Positions 1-9,034 of a DNA stretch of 64,000 bases are shown here, piece by piece. The stretch is from Acinetobacter lwoffii (GTDB lineage: Bacteria > Pseudomonadota > Gammaproteobacteria > Pseudomonadales > Moraxellaceae), in the NCBI RefSeq assembly GCF_002321025.1, contig NZ_DCLL01000035.1, forward strand, positions 1-64,000, given 5' to 3'. Every line of letters starts with the position of its first letter. Position 1 is the stretch's first letter. Position numbers and translations under genes: made by a program. The notes beneath the pieces were generated by a model. That model made no database searches. It was not told the DNA's origin and saw only the letters and a list, made by a program, of their open reading frames with translations.

Positions 1-101
1 CCAGTAGCTTGGTCTACAGTTAATGCATTCTCGGTTAAAGCGTCATGTGAACGGCGCATGTCACGGCGAGAGCGACTTTTACGGTTTTGCTGAACGGCCA
101 T
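1..101 (-). CDS. rpmF: 50S ribosomal protein L32, partial (3' part beyond the left edge)
   Basis: The reverse complement starts with ATG at 101 and reads MAVQQNRKSRSRRDMRRSHD, the conserved basic N-terminus of bacterial L32, a small protein of the large ribosomal subunit. About 33 codons are visible and the rest lies outside the window. It follows yceD on the same strand after a 77-nt gap, which is the conserved yceD-rpmF arrangement of gammaproteobacteria. The identification is firm despite the truncation. Confidence 0.95.
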   Translation of the reverse strand, partial: MAVQQNRKSRSRRDMRRSHDALTENALTVDQAT

Positions 102-178
102 GATGGCTCCTTACAAAGATCGAAAAAATGGATCAGAACAAATTCGATTGTCTTATACACAAGAGTATAACACAAAAA

Positions 179-736
179 TTAGTTAAGTTTACCCTTCAAA
201 GCAGCCAAAACTTCAAACGGGTTGTCCCGTTTTTCTTCAGCCACTTCTTCTACGGCAGGTTGATGCTTATGTTCACAAAACTCATGTTTAGGCGACAACG
301 GCATCAACAATAACAGTTCATCTTCTATCAGCGCGAGTAAATCAGCGGTCGCCGGTGCATCATAATCACCTTTGGTCGTTGCTTCACTTTCACCTAGGAC
401 GATGAAATCAGCATCCTCATCCAAGCGCTCTATCAGTGACTCATCATCCACAAGTGCCAAATGGAACGAAGAAACCAGTTCAATTTCTACAGTTTCCAGA
501 CAACGCTGGCATTCCATAGGAACTTTTGTTTCAACGTGACCATCTAGCCATGCAATACGATGATAGGCATCCATTGATAGCTTACAGTCTATGTTAATCA
601 ATTGATCATCAATTGATCCAACAGCTTCACGAGCGATACGAACAAAGCGGGATAAAGGCAGTTGACCTGACCATTTAAAGCCCTGTTCAGCCCATTTAAA
701 CGGCTCAATCTGTGCCGGAAAGGTATTTGCTGACAT
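179..736 (-). CDS. yceD: YceD family protein (DUF177, 23S rRNA accumulation)
   Basis: A 185-residue acidic protein. The central motif VPMECQRCLETVEIEL is the conserved Cys-x-x-Cys region of the YceD/DUF177 family, and the C-terminal part contains the family's D-N-P-F-x-x-L ending. E. coli YceD is needed for normal 23S rRNA levels, but its molecular activity is not settled. Transcription runs toward rpmF, the usual partner, so the two are probably one operon. The ATG at 736 faces the divergent epmC gene across about 100 bp, which must hold both promoters. Identification rests on motif and context. Confidence 0.9.
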   Translation of the reverse strand: MSANTFPAQIEPFKWAEQGFKWSGQLPLSRFVRIAREAVGSIDDQLINIDCKLSMDAYHRIAWLDGHVETKVPMECQRCLETVEIELVSSFHLALVDDESLIERLDEDADFIVLGESEATTKGDYDAPATADLLALIEDELLLLMPLSPKHEFCEHKHQPAVEEVAEEKRDNPFEVLAALKGKLN

Positions 737-833
737 AATTAAGGCGGCAATTCTACAAATTCATCAGTACTCTGTCAAAGATTAAGATACAATTTTGTAC
801 TTATTTCGACAGACCATTTGGGTAACTCAAGTC

Positions 834-1496
834 ATGCATCTGTTGCAGCCGCAAACAGAAGTGAATGTTTCATCACTCGTTAGCACAATTCCAAGCCTTG
901 ATTCTGACAGTTCAACACAACAAGTGCAACTCTCGCCATGGGCGAATTTATCGTCAGAAGCGCAGCAGGTGGACTGGCTCATCTTACACTTTAATCACTG
1001 GTTTTCCCATTTAAATGTCACTTTAGTGCGTGGCGAATTTGAACCAGAATATTTCCCTGCAAGTACAAACAGTCCTGCCCGGATCCAGTTTGCCCATGGT
1101 TTCTTTAATAGCGCTTTGCATGAAATCAGCCACTGGACCATTGCCGGAGACAAACGCCGCCTGCTGCCTGATCTGGGTTACTGGTATGCCCCGGATGGGC
1201 GGACCCGTGAACAGCAGGCTTTATTTGAACAAGTGGAAATCAAGCCACAGGCAATTGAGTGGATGTTTGCCCAGGCTTTTGGCCGTAAATTTCGGGTTTC
1301 TTTGGATAACCTGACTGGCGACGGCGGTGATGGTGCCAGCTTTAAAGATAATGTCTACGCTCAAGTACAGGCTTATTTTAATGGTACAGCCAAACTTCCA
1401 TGTGATGCAGCGCGCTTTATCCAATGTATCTGTATCTGCATCAGAGGTGGCAAAAGTTTACAATCTGATGAATTTATACGTGAAATACTTGATTAA
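834..1496 (+). CDS. epmC: Elongation factor P hydroxylase EpmC
   Basis: A 220-residue protein of the EpmC (formerly YfcM) family, which hydroxylates the beta-lysyl-lysine modification of EF-P. The family's metal-binding block is visible at about residues 96-101 (HEISHW), followed by GYWYAPDGR, a strongly conserved EpmC stretch. I prefer the ATG at 834; an upstream in-frame TTG at 795 would add 13 residues with no better ribosome site. The partner genes epmA and epmB are not in this window. The next gene, yciO, follows on the same strand after 87 nt and could be co-transcribed. The role is taken from the family. Confidence 0.85.
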   Translation: MHLLQPQTEVNVSSLVSTIPSLDSDSSTQQVQLSPWANLSSEAQQVDWLILHFNHWFSHLNVTLVRGEFEPEYFPASTNSPARIQFAHGFFNSALHEISHWTIAGDKRRLLPDLGYWYAPDGRTREQQALFEQVEIKPQAIEWMFAQAFGRKFRVSLDNLTGDGGDGASFKDNVYAQVQAYFNGTAKLPCDAARFIQCICICIRGGKSLQSDEFIREILD

Positions 1497-1583
1497 ATTA
1501 CACAAATCTACCTTTTTTATGATTGCCAGATCTTGTCTGAGCGCCACATAATAAGCCATCAGCCCAAGCTTGGAGTAGTCTCT

Positions 1584-2201
1584 ATGCTGCATTTACGCGT
1601 ACACCCAGACAATCCGCAACCCCGCTTAATCAGTCAGGCAGTGGAACGTATCCGTGCGGGTGATGTGGTGGTCTATCCCACTGATGCGGCCTATGCGATT
1701 GGTTGCCAGATTGGGAACAAGAGTGCCATGGAGCGGATTGCGCAAATTCGTGGTCTGGGCCCAAAGCATCAATATGCGATTCTGTGCTGTGATTTATCCG
1801 ATATTGCCACTTATGCCAAGGTGGACAATGCCATGTATCGTTTGCTGAAAAATAATACACCAGCCATCACGACCTTTATTTTACCTGCGACCAGCGAAGT
1901 CCCGCGTCGGTTGATGCATCCCAAGAAAAAAACCATTGGTCTGCGCATTCCAAATAATCCGGTGTGTCAAATGTTACTGAAAGAACTCGGTGAACCGCTG
2001 TTGACCTCTACCCTGATTTTACCGGGTCAGACTGACCCACTCGATGATCCTTATGATATTGAAATGCAGCTGGGCAAACGCATTGATGTTTTTGTAGATA
2101 GTGGTTTAGGCACGTTGAGCACAACTTCTATTGTAGATTTATCCGGTGATCATCCAGAAGTGATTCGTCGTGGTATGGGAGATGTCAGCGCCTTTGAATA
2201 A
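1584..2201 (+). CDS. yciO: YciO family protein (Sua5/YciO/YrdC/YwlC fold)
   Basis: A 205-residue single-domain protein of the Sua5/YciO/YrdC fold. The N-terminal half has the nucleotide-binding block GDVVVYPTDAAYAIGC and the central KHQYAILCCDLSD. It lacks the extra C-terminal domain of Sua5, and its sequence resembles YciO rather than the tRNA t6A enzyme TsaC. The biological role of YciO is uncertain. The start at 1584 is chosen because GGAG lies 8-9 nt upstream; an in-frame ATG at 1533 would add 17 residues that do not resemble the family. It follows epmC on the same strand. Confidence 0.85.
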   Translation: MLHLRVHPDNPQPRLISQAVERIRAGDVVVYPTDAAYAIGCQIGNKSAMERIAQIRGLGPKHQYAILCCDLSDIATYAKVDNAMYRLLKNNTPAITTFILPATSEVPRRLMHPKKKTIGLRIPNNPVCQMLLKELGEPLLTSTLILPGQTDPLDDPYDIEMQLGKRIDVFVDSGLGTLSTTSIVDLSGDHPEVIRRGMGDVSAFE

Positions 2202-2246
2202 ATGAGGTCTGAGAATTTCCTACAAACATTCGGGGAGTCAAAATGA

Positions 2247-2531
2247 ATGGATTTATTTTATCTCCTGCTAAATCAGCATGAATTTTCTGCACAGGATTTA
2301 ATCTATGCAGAACTGCCTTGGACACTGCAATCCAAGGCAGTCATGGTCGAAGCACATCCTTCTCCCCATCTCACTATAAATATTGATCATACTGAGTACC
2401 AATTTTTCCTGACGTTGGCTGTAGCGAGACAGTTGTTGCAGATCTATTCAAACCAAAATGTATGCCTGGCAGAGACTTGCCAACGTATCATTGAATTTGC
2501 GACCAAGGAATACATTCATTCCTCACCATGA
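2247..2531 (+). CDS. Hypothetical protein, 94 aa
   Basis: I do not recognise this family. A strong GGGGAG lies about 9 nt before the ATG at 2247, and codon use resembles the neighbours, so it is probably translated. A competing ATG at 2243 opens only a 12-codon reading frame. The protein has no clear signal peptide or transmembrane segment. It mixes hydrophobic and acidic stretches and looks like a small soluble alpha/beta protein. It follows yciO after 45 nt and may be its operon partner. No function is proposed. Confidence 0.6.
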   Translation: MDLFYLLLNQHEFSAQDLIYAELPWTLQSKAVMVEAHPSPHLTINIDHTEYQFFLTLAVARQLLQIYSNQNVCLAETCQRIIEFATKEYIHSSP

Positions 2532-2612
2532 AAATCTAAAAAAGCATATGGTGAGAGGTTGCAGTTTTATTCTTTTCAATTCGGCAGGTATGCAGTGGCT
2601 GGCAAAAACAGT

Positions 2613-3092
2613 TTAGGAATCTGAACTACGTTCATAATGACGAACCGCAATGAAATTTGGACATTGCGATAGCTTCTGTTCATGATGCATGAGCTCTTCA
2701 CCCAGTTTATTTTTCAGATACACATGAAAAATAATCTGATCTTCTTCCAGTACATTCAGCATCGCTGTACGCGCTTTGGGTTCCATGACTTTAAAGGAAT
2801 TGATTGACTCACAAGACATGGCTTGCATATCCAGCTTAATCCGCTCATCCAGCTGGTCGCCCTCATAGGCCATATGCCGCATGTAAAAACGGATATTGGG
2901 ATATTGGTCCAGCACACTAAAATCCATTTTCATGGCCTGCATGACAGGTCGGGCCTGTTCGGCAAAAGCCGAGAATCCCCCTGATTTCAGTCCTGTGCGT
3001 GCTTCGTCTTCAAGCTGCATAATCTGATATTTGGGATAAGCCCAAAATCCCCCGAATGCGATCATCCCAATAACAACCAGAATAAGTGGCAT
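2613..3092 (-). CDS. Hypothetical single-pass membrane protein, 159 aa
   Basis: The N-terminus (residues 1-20, MPLILVVIGMIAFGGFWAYP) is one hydrophobic segment followed by a hydrophilic domain of about 135 residues. This suggests an inner-membrane-anchored protein with its bulk in the periplasm. Two cysteines (in AMSCES and LSQCPN) could form a disulfide there. I recognise no enzymatic motif. It converges on the 94-aa gene and is followed upstream by a 500-bp non-coding stretch likely to contain its promoter. Function unknown. Confidence 0.65.
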   Translation of the reverse strand: MPLILVVIGMIAFGGFWAYPKYQIMQLEDEARTGLKSGGFSAFAEQARPVMQAMKMDFSVLDQYPNIRFYMRHMAYEGDQLDERIKLDMQAMSCESINSFKVMEPKARTAMLNVLEEDQIIFHVYLKNKLGEELMHHEQKLSQCPNFIAVRHYERSSDS

Positions 3093-3598
3093 GCTTTCTT
3101 CACCTTTTTATTGATTTTTGTGATTCTTGACTATTTTTCGAGAGTATAGCGGGATTTTTGACCAAAAATTACGGGGAAATATTTTATTAATACTTATTAA
3201 TTTTATGTTTTTTAATGGGAAATCCGTTTAAAAATCATTCAACACCTGCCAGCTAGCTTATTTTCTCTTTTAATGAGAGTCATTGTATTGATCGAGTTTT
3301 TTTGAAGTGAATCAACTCACATCATCTACCAGATACGCTTAATTATGAGAACCAATTTAATCTAAAAATCACCGTAGCATTTCCAGCTATGTTTTGTCAT
3401 TTTTCTCGTTGCTATTTTTAAATCGTAGATAAATTCCATTATTTTTTTAAGTTTTTATGGCTTTGACGGCTTATTTAATTTATTTAAAGTTACTTTTCCA
3501 GTACAATGACAACGCTTAATCCTGTGCTTTTCTTTCGATCAGATACCGAAAATCAAGCCTTTGCATGCCTTTGAAAATTCGCGTGGCCTATAATTGTA
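3093..3598. other. AT-rich intergenic region between a divergent hypothetical gene and scpA
   Basis: About 500 bp with no convincing reading frame. It should contain the promoters of both flanking genes. A TATAAT hexamer at 3589-3594 sits only 4 nt before the scpA ATG, and a TACAAT lies at 3502-3507. Neither has a convincing -35 element at normal spacing, so I do not assign a start point. No repeat or RNA structure was noticed. Confidence 0.4.
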
Positions 3599-4393
3599 AT
3601 GACTCAAATTACCCATAACACTATGGAATCTGCTCCGCACATTCGGGTTCTGGATGAATGGCAGGATACAATTCCAGAGGATCTGTACATTCCTCCAGCG
3701 GCATTTGAAATCTTATTAGAACATTTTGAAGGCCCACTCGACTTTTTAATTTACCTGATTCAAAAAAACGGTTTTGACCTGTTACAGGTCGATATCGCGC
3801 CGATAGCAGCACAGTATTTATCTTATATGGACGCAATGAAATCCCTCAACATCGAGTTGACGGCCGACTATATGGTGATGGCGGCCTTACTGGCAGATCT
3901 CAAATCGCGTTTGCTGTTACCAAAACCAAAAAGCCTGACTGCGATTGAGCAGGATCCAAAACAAGAACTGATTGACCGTTTAGAAAATTATTTAAGAATT
4001 AAACAGGCAGCAGAACGTCTGGGCCAGATGCCAATTCTGGAACGAGACACTTTCACCACTAATGTCAGTCTGGGAGACATCCAGCAGCCGAATGAAGGCT
4101 ATTCAAGCGATTTATTGCGTGATGCCTTGCTCTGTATATTTAATCGTCCTGAACCCGTGATTCATCAGGTGCAACAGGAACCGGTACTGCTGGAAGAACG
4201 GATTGCCTATATTGAAAGTTGTATTGAAACTGGCGCAATACTCAGCTTTAAGGACTTGTTAAAACCGAGCCAAGGCCGTATGGGTATGGTGGTAACCTTT
4301 ATGGCGGTGCTGGAACTGACCCGACAACAAAAAATTCAGATTATTGCTACAGGTATTGAAGCCCCGCTCGCAATTCAAGGAGCCAGTCAATGA
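3599..4393 (+). CDS. scpA: Segregation and condensation protein A
   Basis: A 264-residue kleisin that bridges the SMC head domains with ScpB in the chromosome-condensing Smc-ScpAB complex. The diagnostic N-terminal block FEGPLDFLIYLIQKNGFDLL (about residues 44-63) is clear, followed by the long helical region and a C-terminal winged helix. The last four bases (ATGA) overlap the scpB start, a sign of translational coupling. The partner smc is also in this window, at 28-31.5 kb. No Shine-Dalgarno is obvious at the ATG at 3599 or at the next ATG (3623), and TATAAT ends 4 nt upstream, so a leaderless or later start is possible. Confidence 0.93.
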   Translation: MTQITHNTMESAPHIRVLDEWQDTIPEDLYIPPAAFEILLEHFEGPLDFLIYLIQKNGFDLLQVDIAPIAAQYLSYMDAMKSLNIELTADYMVMAALLADLKSRLLLPKPKSLTAIEQDPKQELIDRLENYLRIKQAAERLGQMPILERDTFTTNVSLGDIQQPNEGYSSDLLRDALLCIFNRPEPVIHQVQQEPVLLEERIAYIESCIETGAILSFKDLLKPSQGRMGMVVTFMAVLELTRQQKIQIIATGIEAPLAIQGASQ

Positions 4394-4980
4394 CACTCGA
4401 TCAAAATACGCTGTTATCTGCAGAAGATAATCTGCATGAAGTATTAATGCAGCTTGAAGCCATTATTTTTGCCAGCGACTCTGCGGTTTCATTGGCTCGT
4501 CTGAAAGAAGCTTTTCAAGATCGCTATAGCAAACAGGAATTACGTCAGTATTTACAACAACTTTCCATGCTGATGCATGGCCGTTCAATCGAACTGATTG
4601 AAACAGCACAAGGTTATCGTTTTCAAGTGCGTGCAAAATATCGTAATATTATTGCACAGACCTGGCCTGAGCGACCGGCTCGCTTGTCGCCTTCATTACT
4701 AGAGACGCTTGCGGTGATTGCTTATCACCAGCCAGTGACCCGAGCGGATATTGAACAAATTCGTGGTGTCACGAATAACAGTCAAAACTTGCGTACGCTG
4801 TTTGACTGGAACTGGATTAAAGAGTCTGGATTTCGTGAACTCCCTGGAAGACCTGCGTTGTTAATGACAACGCCACAATTTTTAAATGCGTTTGGCCTGA
4901 ATAGTTTGGGCCAATTGCCTCCCCTGCAGGCTGCCAAGGAAGCTTTTATGGCCCTCGATGCGAATGCACCGAAGTCATAA
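4390..4980 (+). CDS. scpB: Segregation and condensation protein B
   Basis: A 196-residue ScpB, a tandem winged-helix protein that dimerises and binds ScpA. The second half contains RPARLSPSLLETLAVIAYHQ, the most conserved ScpB segment, then PVTRADIEQIRGV and GRPALLMTTPQFLNAFGL. The gene overlaps scpA by 4 bp and is followed after 41 nt by rluB. The order scpA-scpB-rluB is widespread in gammaproteobacteria. Length and motifs are normal. Confidence 0.93.
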   Translation: MTLDQNTLLSAEDNLHEVLMQLEAIIFASDSAVSLARLKEAFQDRYSKQELRQYLQQLSMLMHGRSIELIETAQGYRFQVRAKYRNIIAQTWPERPARLSPSLLETLAVIAYHQPVTRADIEQIRGVTNNSQNLRTLFDWNWIKESGFRELPGRPALLMTTPQFLNAFGLNSLGQLPPLQAAKEAFMALDANAPKS

Positions 4981-5021
4981 ATAGGTGAACTGTTGATAAT
5001 TATTTCTAAGGTTATGCTGTC

Positions 5022-6074
5022 ATGAGTGAAAAGTTACAAAAGGTGCTTGCACGCGTTGGTTTGGGTTCTCGCCGTTATATGGAAGAAGTCATTGCCGCGG
5101 GTCGTGTAAGTGTCAACGGGCAAATTGCCCAAGTGGGTGAACGAATCGAACCAGGTGATGAGCTTCGCATCGATGGTCGTAAAGTTGCCTTCCAGATTGA
5201 AGACGAAATCCGTCGTCGTGTCATTATCTATTACAAGCCTGAAGGCGAGATCTGCTCACGTAGCGATCCTGAAAACCGTCCGACCGTGTTTGAACAGCTG
5301 CCTGCTATTCCGGGCGATCGCTGGGTGATGGTCGGTCGTCTGGATATTAACTCCACCGGTCTACTCTTGTTCACAAATGATGGTGAACTTGCGAATCGCT
5401 TGATGCACCCATCGAATGAAATCGAACGTGAATATGCAGTTCGTGTCATGGGTGAAGTAACGCCACAAATTCGTAACAACATGCTTAAAGGCGTGGTGCT
5501 AGACGATGGTCCGGCAAAATTCGAATCTTTCTCTGAACTGGGCGGTGACGGGATCAACCGTTGGTTCCAGGTGGTAGTAAAAGAAGGTCGTAACCGTGAA
5601 GTACGTCGTATCTTTGAATCACAAGGCCTGAAAGTCAGCCGTCTATTGCGTACCCGTTATGGTACTGTGATTTTGCCACGCGAACTGCGTACCGGTCGCT
5701 GGATTGAACTGGATAAAAACGATATCGACAACCTGACCAAAGCTGTGGAATTGAAGCCACGTCAAGGTACAGGCTTGTTTGGTATGGCGAAACGCCGTAA
5801 CGAGCGTATGCAAGACAAACCGATGGCTGCGCGCCGTGGTGGTTTCTTGCGTCAGCAACGTCGTGACAGTGATGAGCAACCACAAAATAATACTGGCCGT
5901 GAGCGTCGTGATGACAATGCTTATGGTCGTCGTGACAGAGCTGAAAACCAGAATGGCACTCAGTTTGTACGTCGTGAAAACCGTCCTGATCAAGGTTTCG
6001 GCCGCCGTGAAGAGCGTGATGAAAATGCGCCGCGTCGTCCATATGGCGTCAACAAAGGCTTTAAAAAGTTTTAA
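5022..6074 (+). CDS. rluB: 23S rRNA pseudouridine synthase RluB
   Basis: A 350-residue RsuA/RluB family enzyme, expected to make pseudouridine 2605 in 23S rRNA. Residues 1-60 form an S4 RNA-binding domain (SEKLQKVLARVGLGSRRYME). The catalytic motif GRLDINSTGLLLFTNDG places the nucleophile at Asp108. After about residue 255 the protein has a low-complexity tail of roughly 95 residues rich in Arg, Asp, Asn and Gln (repeats around RRD, RRE, GRR). It is probably a disordered RNA-contacting extension. Its repetitive codons also produce long, meaningless reading frames on the other strand. It closes the scpAB-rluB operon and is followed by a strong terminator. Confidence 0.92.
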   Translation: MSEKLQKVLARVGLGSRRYMEEVIAAGRVSVNGQIAQVGERIEPGDELRIDGRKVAFQIEDEIRRRVIIYYKPEGEICSRSDPENRPTVFEQLPAIPGDRWVMVGRLDINSTGLLLFTNDGELANRLMHPSNEIEREYAVRVMGEVTPQIRNNMLKGVVLDDGPAKFESFSELGGDGINRWFQVVVKEGRNREVRRIFESQGLKVSRLLRTRYGTVILPRELRTGRWIELDKNDIDNLTKAVELKPRQGTGLFGMAKRRNERMQDKPMAARRGGFLRQQRRDSDEQPQNNTGRERRDDNAYGRRDRAENQNGTQFVRRENRPDQGFGRREERDENAPRRPYGVNKGFKKF

Positions 6075-6085
6075 TTAAGATAAAT

Positions 6086-6117
6086 AAAAAAGTCAGGCAC
6101 ATTGCCTGACTTTTTTA
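6086..6117. terminator. Bidirectional intrinsic terminator between rluB and the peptide-transport operon
   Basis: An inverted repeat AGTCAGGC / GCCTGACT with a 5-nt loop is flanked by an A-tract and a T-tract, so it can terminate on both strands. It lies between the convergent rluB (plus) and yejF-like (minus) genes. Confidence 0.9.
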
Positions 6118-6128
6118 TGCCTTATGCA

Positions 6129-7865
6129 TCAGGCACTTTGTGGAATCCCTTGCGGGATAGCACCGATTAAACGCTTGGTATATTCATGCTGTGGAGATTG
6201 ATACAGTTCATCTGAATTGGCGATTTCTACCAACTCCCCATGATTCATCACCATGATCTGATCAGAAATATATTTCACTACCGATAAATCATGCGAAATA
6301 AAGATATAGCTCAGACCAAATTCATCCTGTAAGTCTTGTAGTAAATTCAGCACTTGCGCCTGTACTGATACATCCAGTGCCGAGACCGATTCATCACAGA
6401 TTAAAATCTCAGGTTTTAAAGTCAGACAACGTGCAATTGCAATCCGCTGACGCTGACCACCAGAAAACTCATGCGGATAACGATAAAAAGCCTGTGCAGG
6501 CAAGCTGACCCTCTCCAACAAGTCTAAAGCCATTTGTTTGCGTTCGGCATCATCCTGACCAATCTTGTGAATCTGCATCGGTTCCATCAGGATTTGTCCA
6601 ACAGTAAAACGTGGATTCAGCGAAGCATAGGGATTCTGAAAAATGATCTGGATTTTACGTTGATACTGGGTAAATTCCTTTTCCGACATATCCAGAATAT
6701 CCCGCCCCTGAAACAGTGCCTTACCACCTGTAGCCTGTTGCAGACGCATCAGTAATAAACCGATGGTGGTTTTACCCGAACCGGACTCCCCGACCAGCCC
6801 CAAGGTTTTTCCTTTGGCCAGCTGGAAAGAAACTCCTTTTATTGCCTGAAATTCATCTTTGCCAAACAGTCCTTTACGACTATAAAAAGATTTCTTCAGA
6901 TCCCGTACATCCAGAATAATTTCCTCTCCACCCTTTAGCCCACGTGAACGTTGCGGAAGCTGAGTATTCAGACGGATATCTTCTAGCCAGGTTGAGCCAT
7001 CCTGTTTCATAAAATCGCTGATCATCGGCAAACGTAACGGACGTTGCGACAATTGTGGACGGCAGTGTAACAAGGCTTTGGTATACATGTCTTGAGGCCG
7101 GTCCAGCACCTCCCGAACCGGACCCTGTTCACGGATTTCCCCATGACGCATTACAATCACCTGATCAGCAATTTCACCAACCAATGCCAGATCATGGGTA
7201 ATAAACAGCATCGACATCTGGCGACGTTGCCGCAGCGATTCCAGCAAGTCCAGAATCTGCTTTTGAATAGTCACATCCAGAGCTGTGGTCGGTTCATCTG
7301 CAATCAACAGTTTAGGTTCACAGGCAATGGCCATGGCAATCATGACCCGTTGTTGCTGTCCACCGGAAAGCTGCCCCGGATAGGCATCGATTTTAGTTTC
7401 TGGCGTAGGGATACCCACTTCTTTGAGGAGCTCCAGGGTACGTTGCCGCGCCTGTTTTTTATTCATGCCCAAATGTAGTTGCAGGATTTCTGCAATCTGC
7501 ATGCCTACCGTAAATACCGGATTTAGCGAAGACATTGGCTCCTGAAAAATCATGGCAATGTCTTTGCCGCACATCTGGCGCATTTCACGGGTTTTAAGCT
7601 TGAGCAGGTTTTTCCCTTCAAAGATGATCTGGCTATCTTCTGAAATACGTGCGCTTTCTGCCGGAAGCAGGCCCATAGTGGCGAGGGAAGTAACCGACTT
7701 GCCACTCCCCGATTCACCGACCAGTGCAACTGTGGTATTGGCCGGAATCTCGAAAGAAACCCCTTTTACGGTTTCAATATATTCTTTATTTTCACCTTTA
7801 AAACTGACTCGCAGATTTTCTACGCGAAGTAGCGCAGGTGCTGTGCTTGGATTGATTTCAGACAT
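6129..7865 (-). CDS. Double-domain peptide ABC transporter ATPase (OppD-OppF fusion, YejF-like)
   Basis: 578 residues containing two complete ABC nucleotide-binding domains, equivalent to OppD and OppF fused as in YejF. The first Walker A (GESGSGKS) is at residues 50-57 with signature LSGGQQQR. The second domain repeats GESGSGKTT and has FSGGQRQR. Each has a Walker B ending in DE (LLIADEPT and ILICDESV). The protein should power import of oligopeptides or similar cargo across the inner membrane. It is the last gene of a six-gene minus-strand operon, 10 nt after the permease, and ends at the shared terminator. The Yej assignment is by architecture; the substrate is unknown. Confidence 0.88.
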   Translation of the reverse strand: MSEINPSTAPALLRVENLRVSFKGENKEYIETVKGVSFEIPANTTVALVGESGSGKSVTSLATMGLLPAESARISEDSQIIFEGKNLLKLKTREMRQMCGKDIAMIFQEPMSSLNPVFTVGMQIAEILQLHLGMNKKQARQRTLELLKEVGIPTPETKIDAYPGQLSGGQQQRVMIAMAIACEPKLLIADEPTTALDVTIQKQILDLLESLRQRRQMSMLFITHDLALVGEIADQVIVMRHGEIREQGPVREVLDRPQDMYTKALLHCRPQLSQRPLRLPMISDFMKQDGSTWLEDIRLNTQLPQRSRGLKGGEEIILDVRDLKKSFYSRKGLFGKDEFQAIKGVSFQLAKGKTLGLVGESGSGKTTIGLLLMRLQQATGGKALFQGRDILDMSEKEFTQYQRKIQIIFQNPYASLNPRFTVGQILMEPMQIHKIGQDDAERKQMALDLLERVSLPAQAFYRYPHEFSGGQRQRIAIARCLTLKPEILICDESVSALDVSVQAQVLNLLQDLQDEFGLSYIFISHDLSVVKYISDQIMVMNHGELVEIANSDELYQSPQHEYTKRLIGAIPQGIPQSA

Positions 7866-7875
7866 CGTTGCGCTC

Positions 7876-9027
7876 CTATTTCAGTTTTGGATCTAATGCA
7901 TCACGGAGTGCATCGGTAAACATCGAGAAAGCAGTCACCAATACCGCCATGGCGATTGAGGCTGCCGCTAGTTGCCACCATTTACCCAAAATCAGCTCGC
8001 TTTGCGCTTCATTTAGCATACTGCCCCATGACACTACCCCGATAGGCACACCGAAACCAAGGAAGCTCAAAATGACTTCAGACTTGATAAATGCCACCAC
8101 CAGAATAGACATCTGTACCAGGGCAATATGGCTGACATTGGGAAAAATATGGACAAACATACGACGCATATTACTCACGCCAATCGCCTTGGCAGCCAGC
8201 ACATATTCACGTGCCGTATGTTTCATGTATTCGGCACGAACCAAACGGAAGACCCCGGTCCAGCCAGTCAGACCTAAAATCAGGATGATTGATAAAATAC
8301 CTTTCTGCTGTAACACTGCGGCAATGGCCAAAACCAGCAACAGATAGGGAATTGAGGTAAAGATATTATAAAACCAGTTGAGGACATCATCGACCCAACC
8401 ACCAAAATACCCTGCTATTGCACCCAGTGCAGTCCCAATCAGTACAGCGACAAAGGCTGCAATCAATCCAACCAGAATCGAGGTTTCAGCCCCCTTGATG
8501 GTTTTCTGTAAAACATCCTGTCCCCATTTATCTGCACCGAAGACTAGACTTTGCTTGAGTTCCCCACTTTCATCCATCAGCTGGCCACCGAGCTCCTGAT
8601 TAATGGCCTTCATGTCTTCTGCCAGCGGATCGACCACTCCATAATAATCAATGCTTGCACCTGCACCCTGCTCAGCAGCAATTTCAGCATTCAATTCAGC
8701 AATGACATCTTTTAAGGGATCAACTGGATTGACCGGTACAGCAACAGATTCTGTACCCTGTTCTGCATCAGATCCAGCCGAAACTGGCGCTGCACTGATA
8801 AAACTTGGCGGTGCATAGCTGACCGCTACTTCTTTATTCCAGTCTTTGGCAATCAGGCCGCTCATTGACAGTACCAGCAGCAGCAGATAAAACAGCACCA
8901 CATACAGGGAAAACATGGCAATCCGGTCACGTTTCAAACGGCGCATGGCCAGTTGCCATAAGCCTGTTGAAGCCGATTCAGGTGCTGCTTCAGCCGCTTG
9001 TTCTTTTTTAAATATCGCACTCAGCAT
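7876..9027 (-). CDS. Peptide ABC transporter permease (OppC/YejE-like)
   Basis: A 383-residue inner-membrane permease. After a first transmembrane helix (about residues 36-60) comes a long periplasmic region to about residue 180 that contains FGADKWGQDVLQKTIKGAE, typical of OppC/DppC/YejE. The C-terminal half holds the other helices and the cytoplasmic EAA loop (EYVLAAKAIGVSN). The enlarged periplasmic insert, rich in Ala, Val, Glu and Pro, fits the YejE branch better than classical OppC. It lies 7 nt after the other permease gene and 10 nt before the ATPase, so the three are surely co-transcribed. Confidence 0.88.
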   Translation of the reverse strand: MLSAIFKKEQAAEAAPESASTGLWQLAMRRLKRDRIAMFSLYVVLFYLLLLVLSMSGLIAKDWNKEVAVSYAPPSFISAAPVSAGSDAEQGTESVAVPVNPVDPLKDVIAELNAEIAAEQGAGASIDYYGVVDPLAEDMKAINQELGGQLMDESGELKQSLVFGADKWGQDVLQKTIKGAETSILVGLIAAFVAVLIGTALGAIAGYFGGWVDDVLNWFYNIFTSIPYLLLVLAIAAVLQQKGILSIILILGLTGWTGVFRLVRAEYMKHTAREYVLAAKAIGVSNMRRMFVHIFPNVSHIALVQMSILVVAFIKSEVILSFLGFGVPIGVVSWGSMLNEAQSELILGKWWQLAAASIAMAVLVTAFSMFTDALRDALDPKLK

Positions 9028-9034
9028 AATTCAC

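Noticed and set aside
2522..2555. Hairpin CTCACCAT/ATGGTGAG after the 94-aa gene
   Set aside because: The arms are separated by 18 nt, the structure includes the stop codon region and no T-tract follows; too weak to call a terminator.
3589..3594. scpA promoter giving a leaderless mRNA
   Set aside because: TATAAT is 4 nt before the ATG but no -35 element lies at 16-18 bp, so the hexamer may be chance in AT-rich DNA.
5635..6042. Long open frames antisense to the 3' end of rluB
   Set aside because: They arise from repeated CGT/GAT codons of the Arg/Asp-rich RluB tail; the translations are low-complexity His/Asp or Thr strings.
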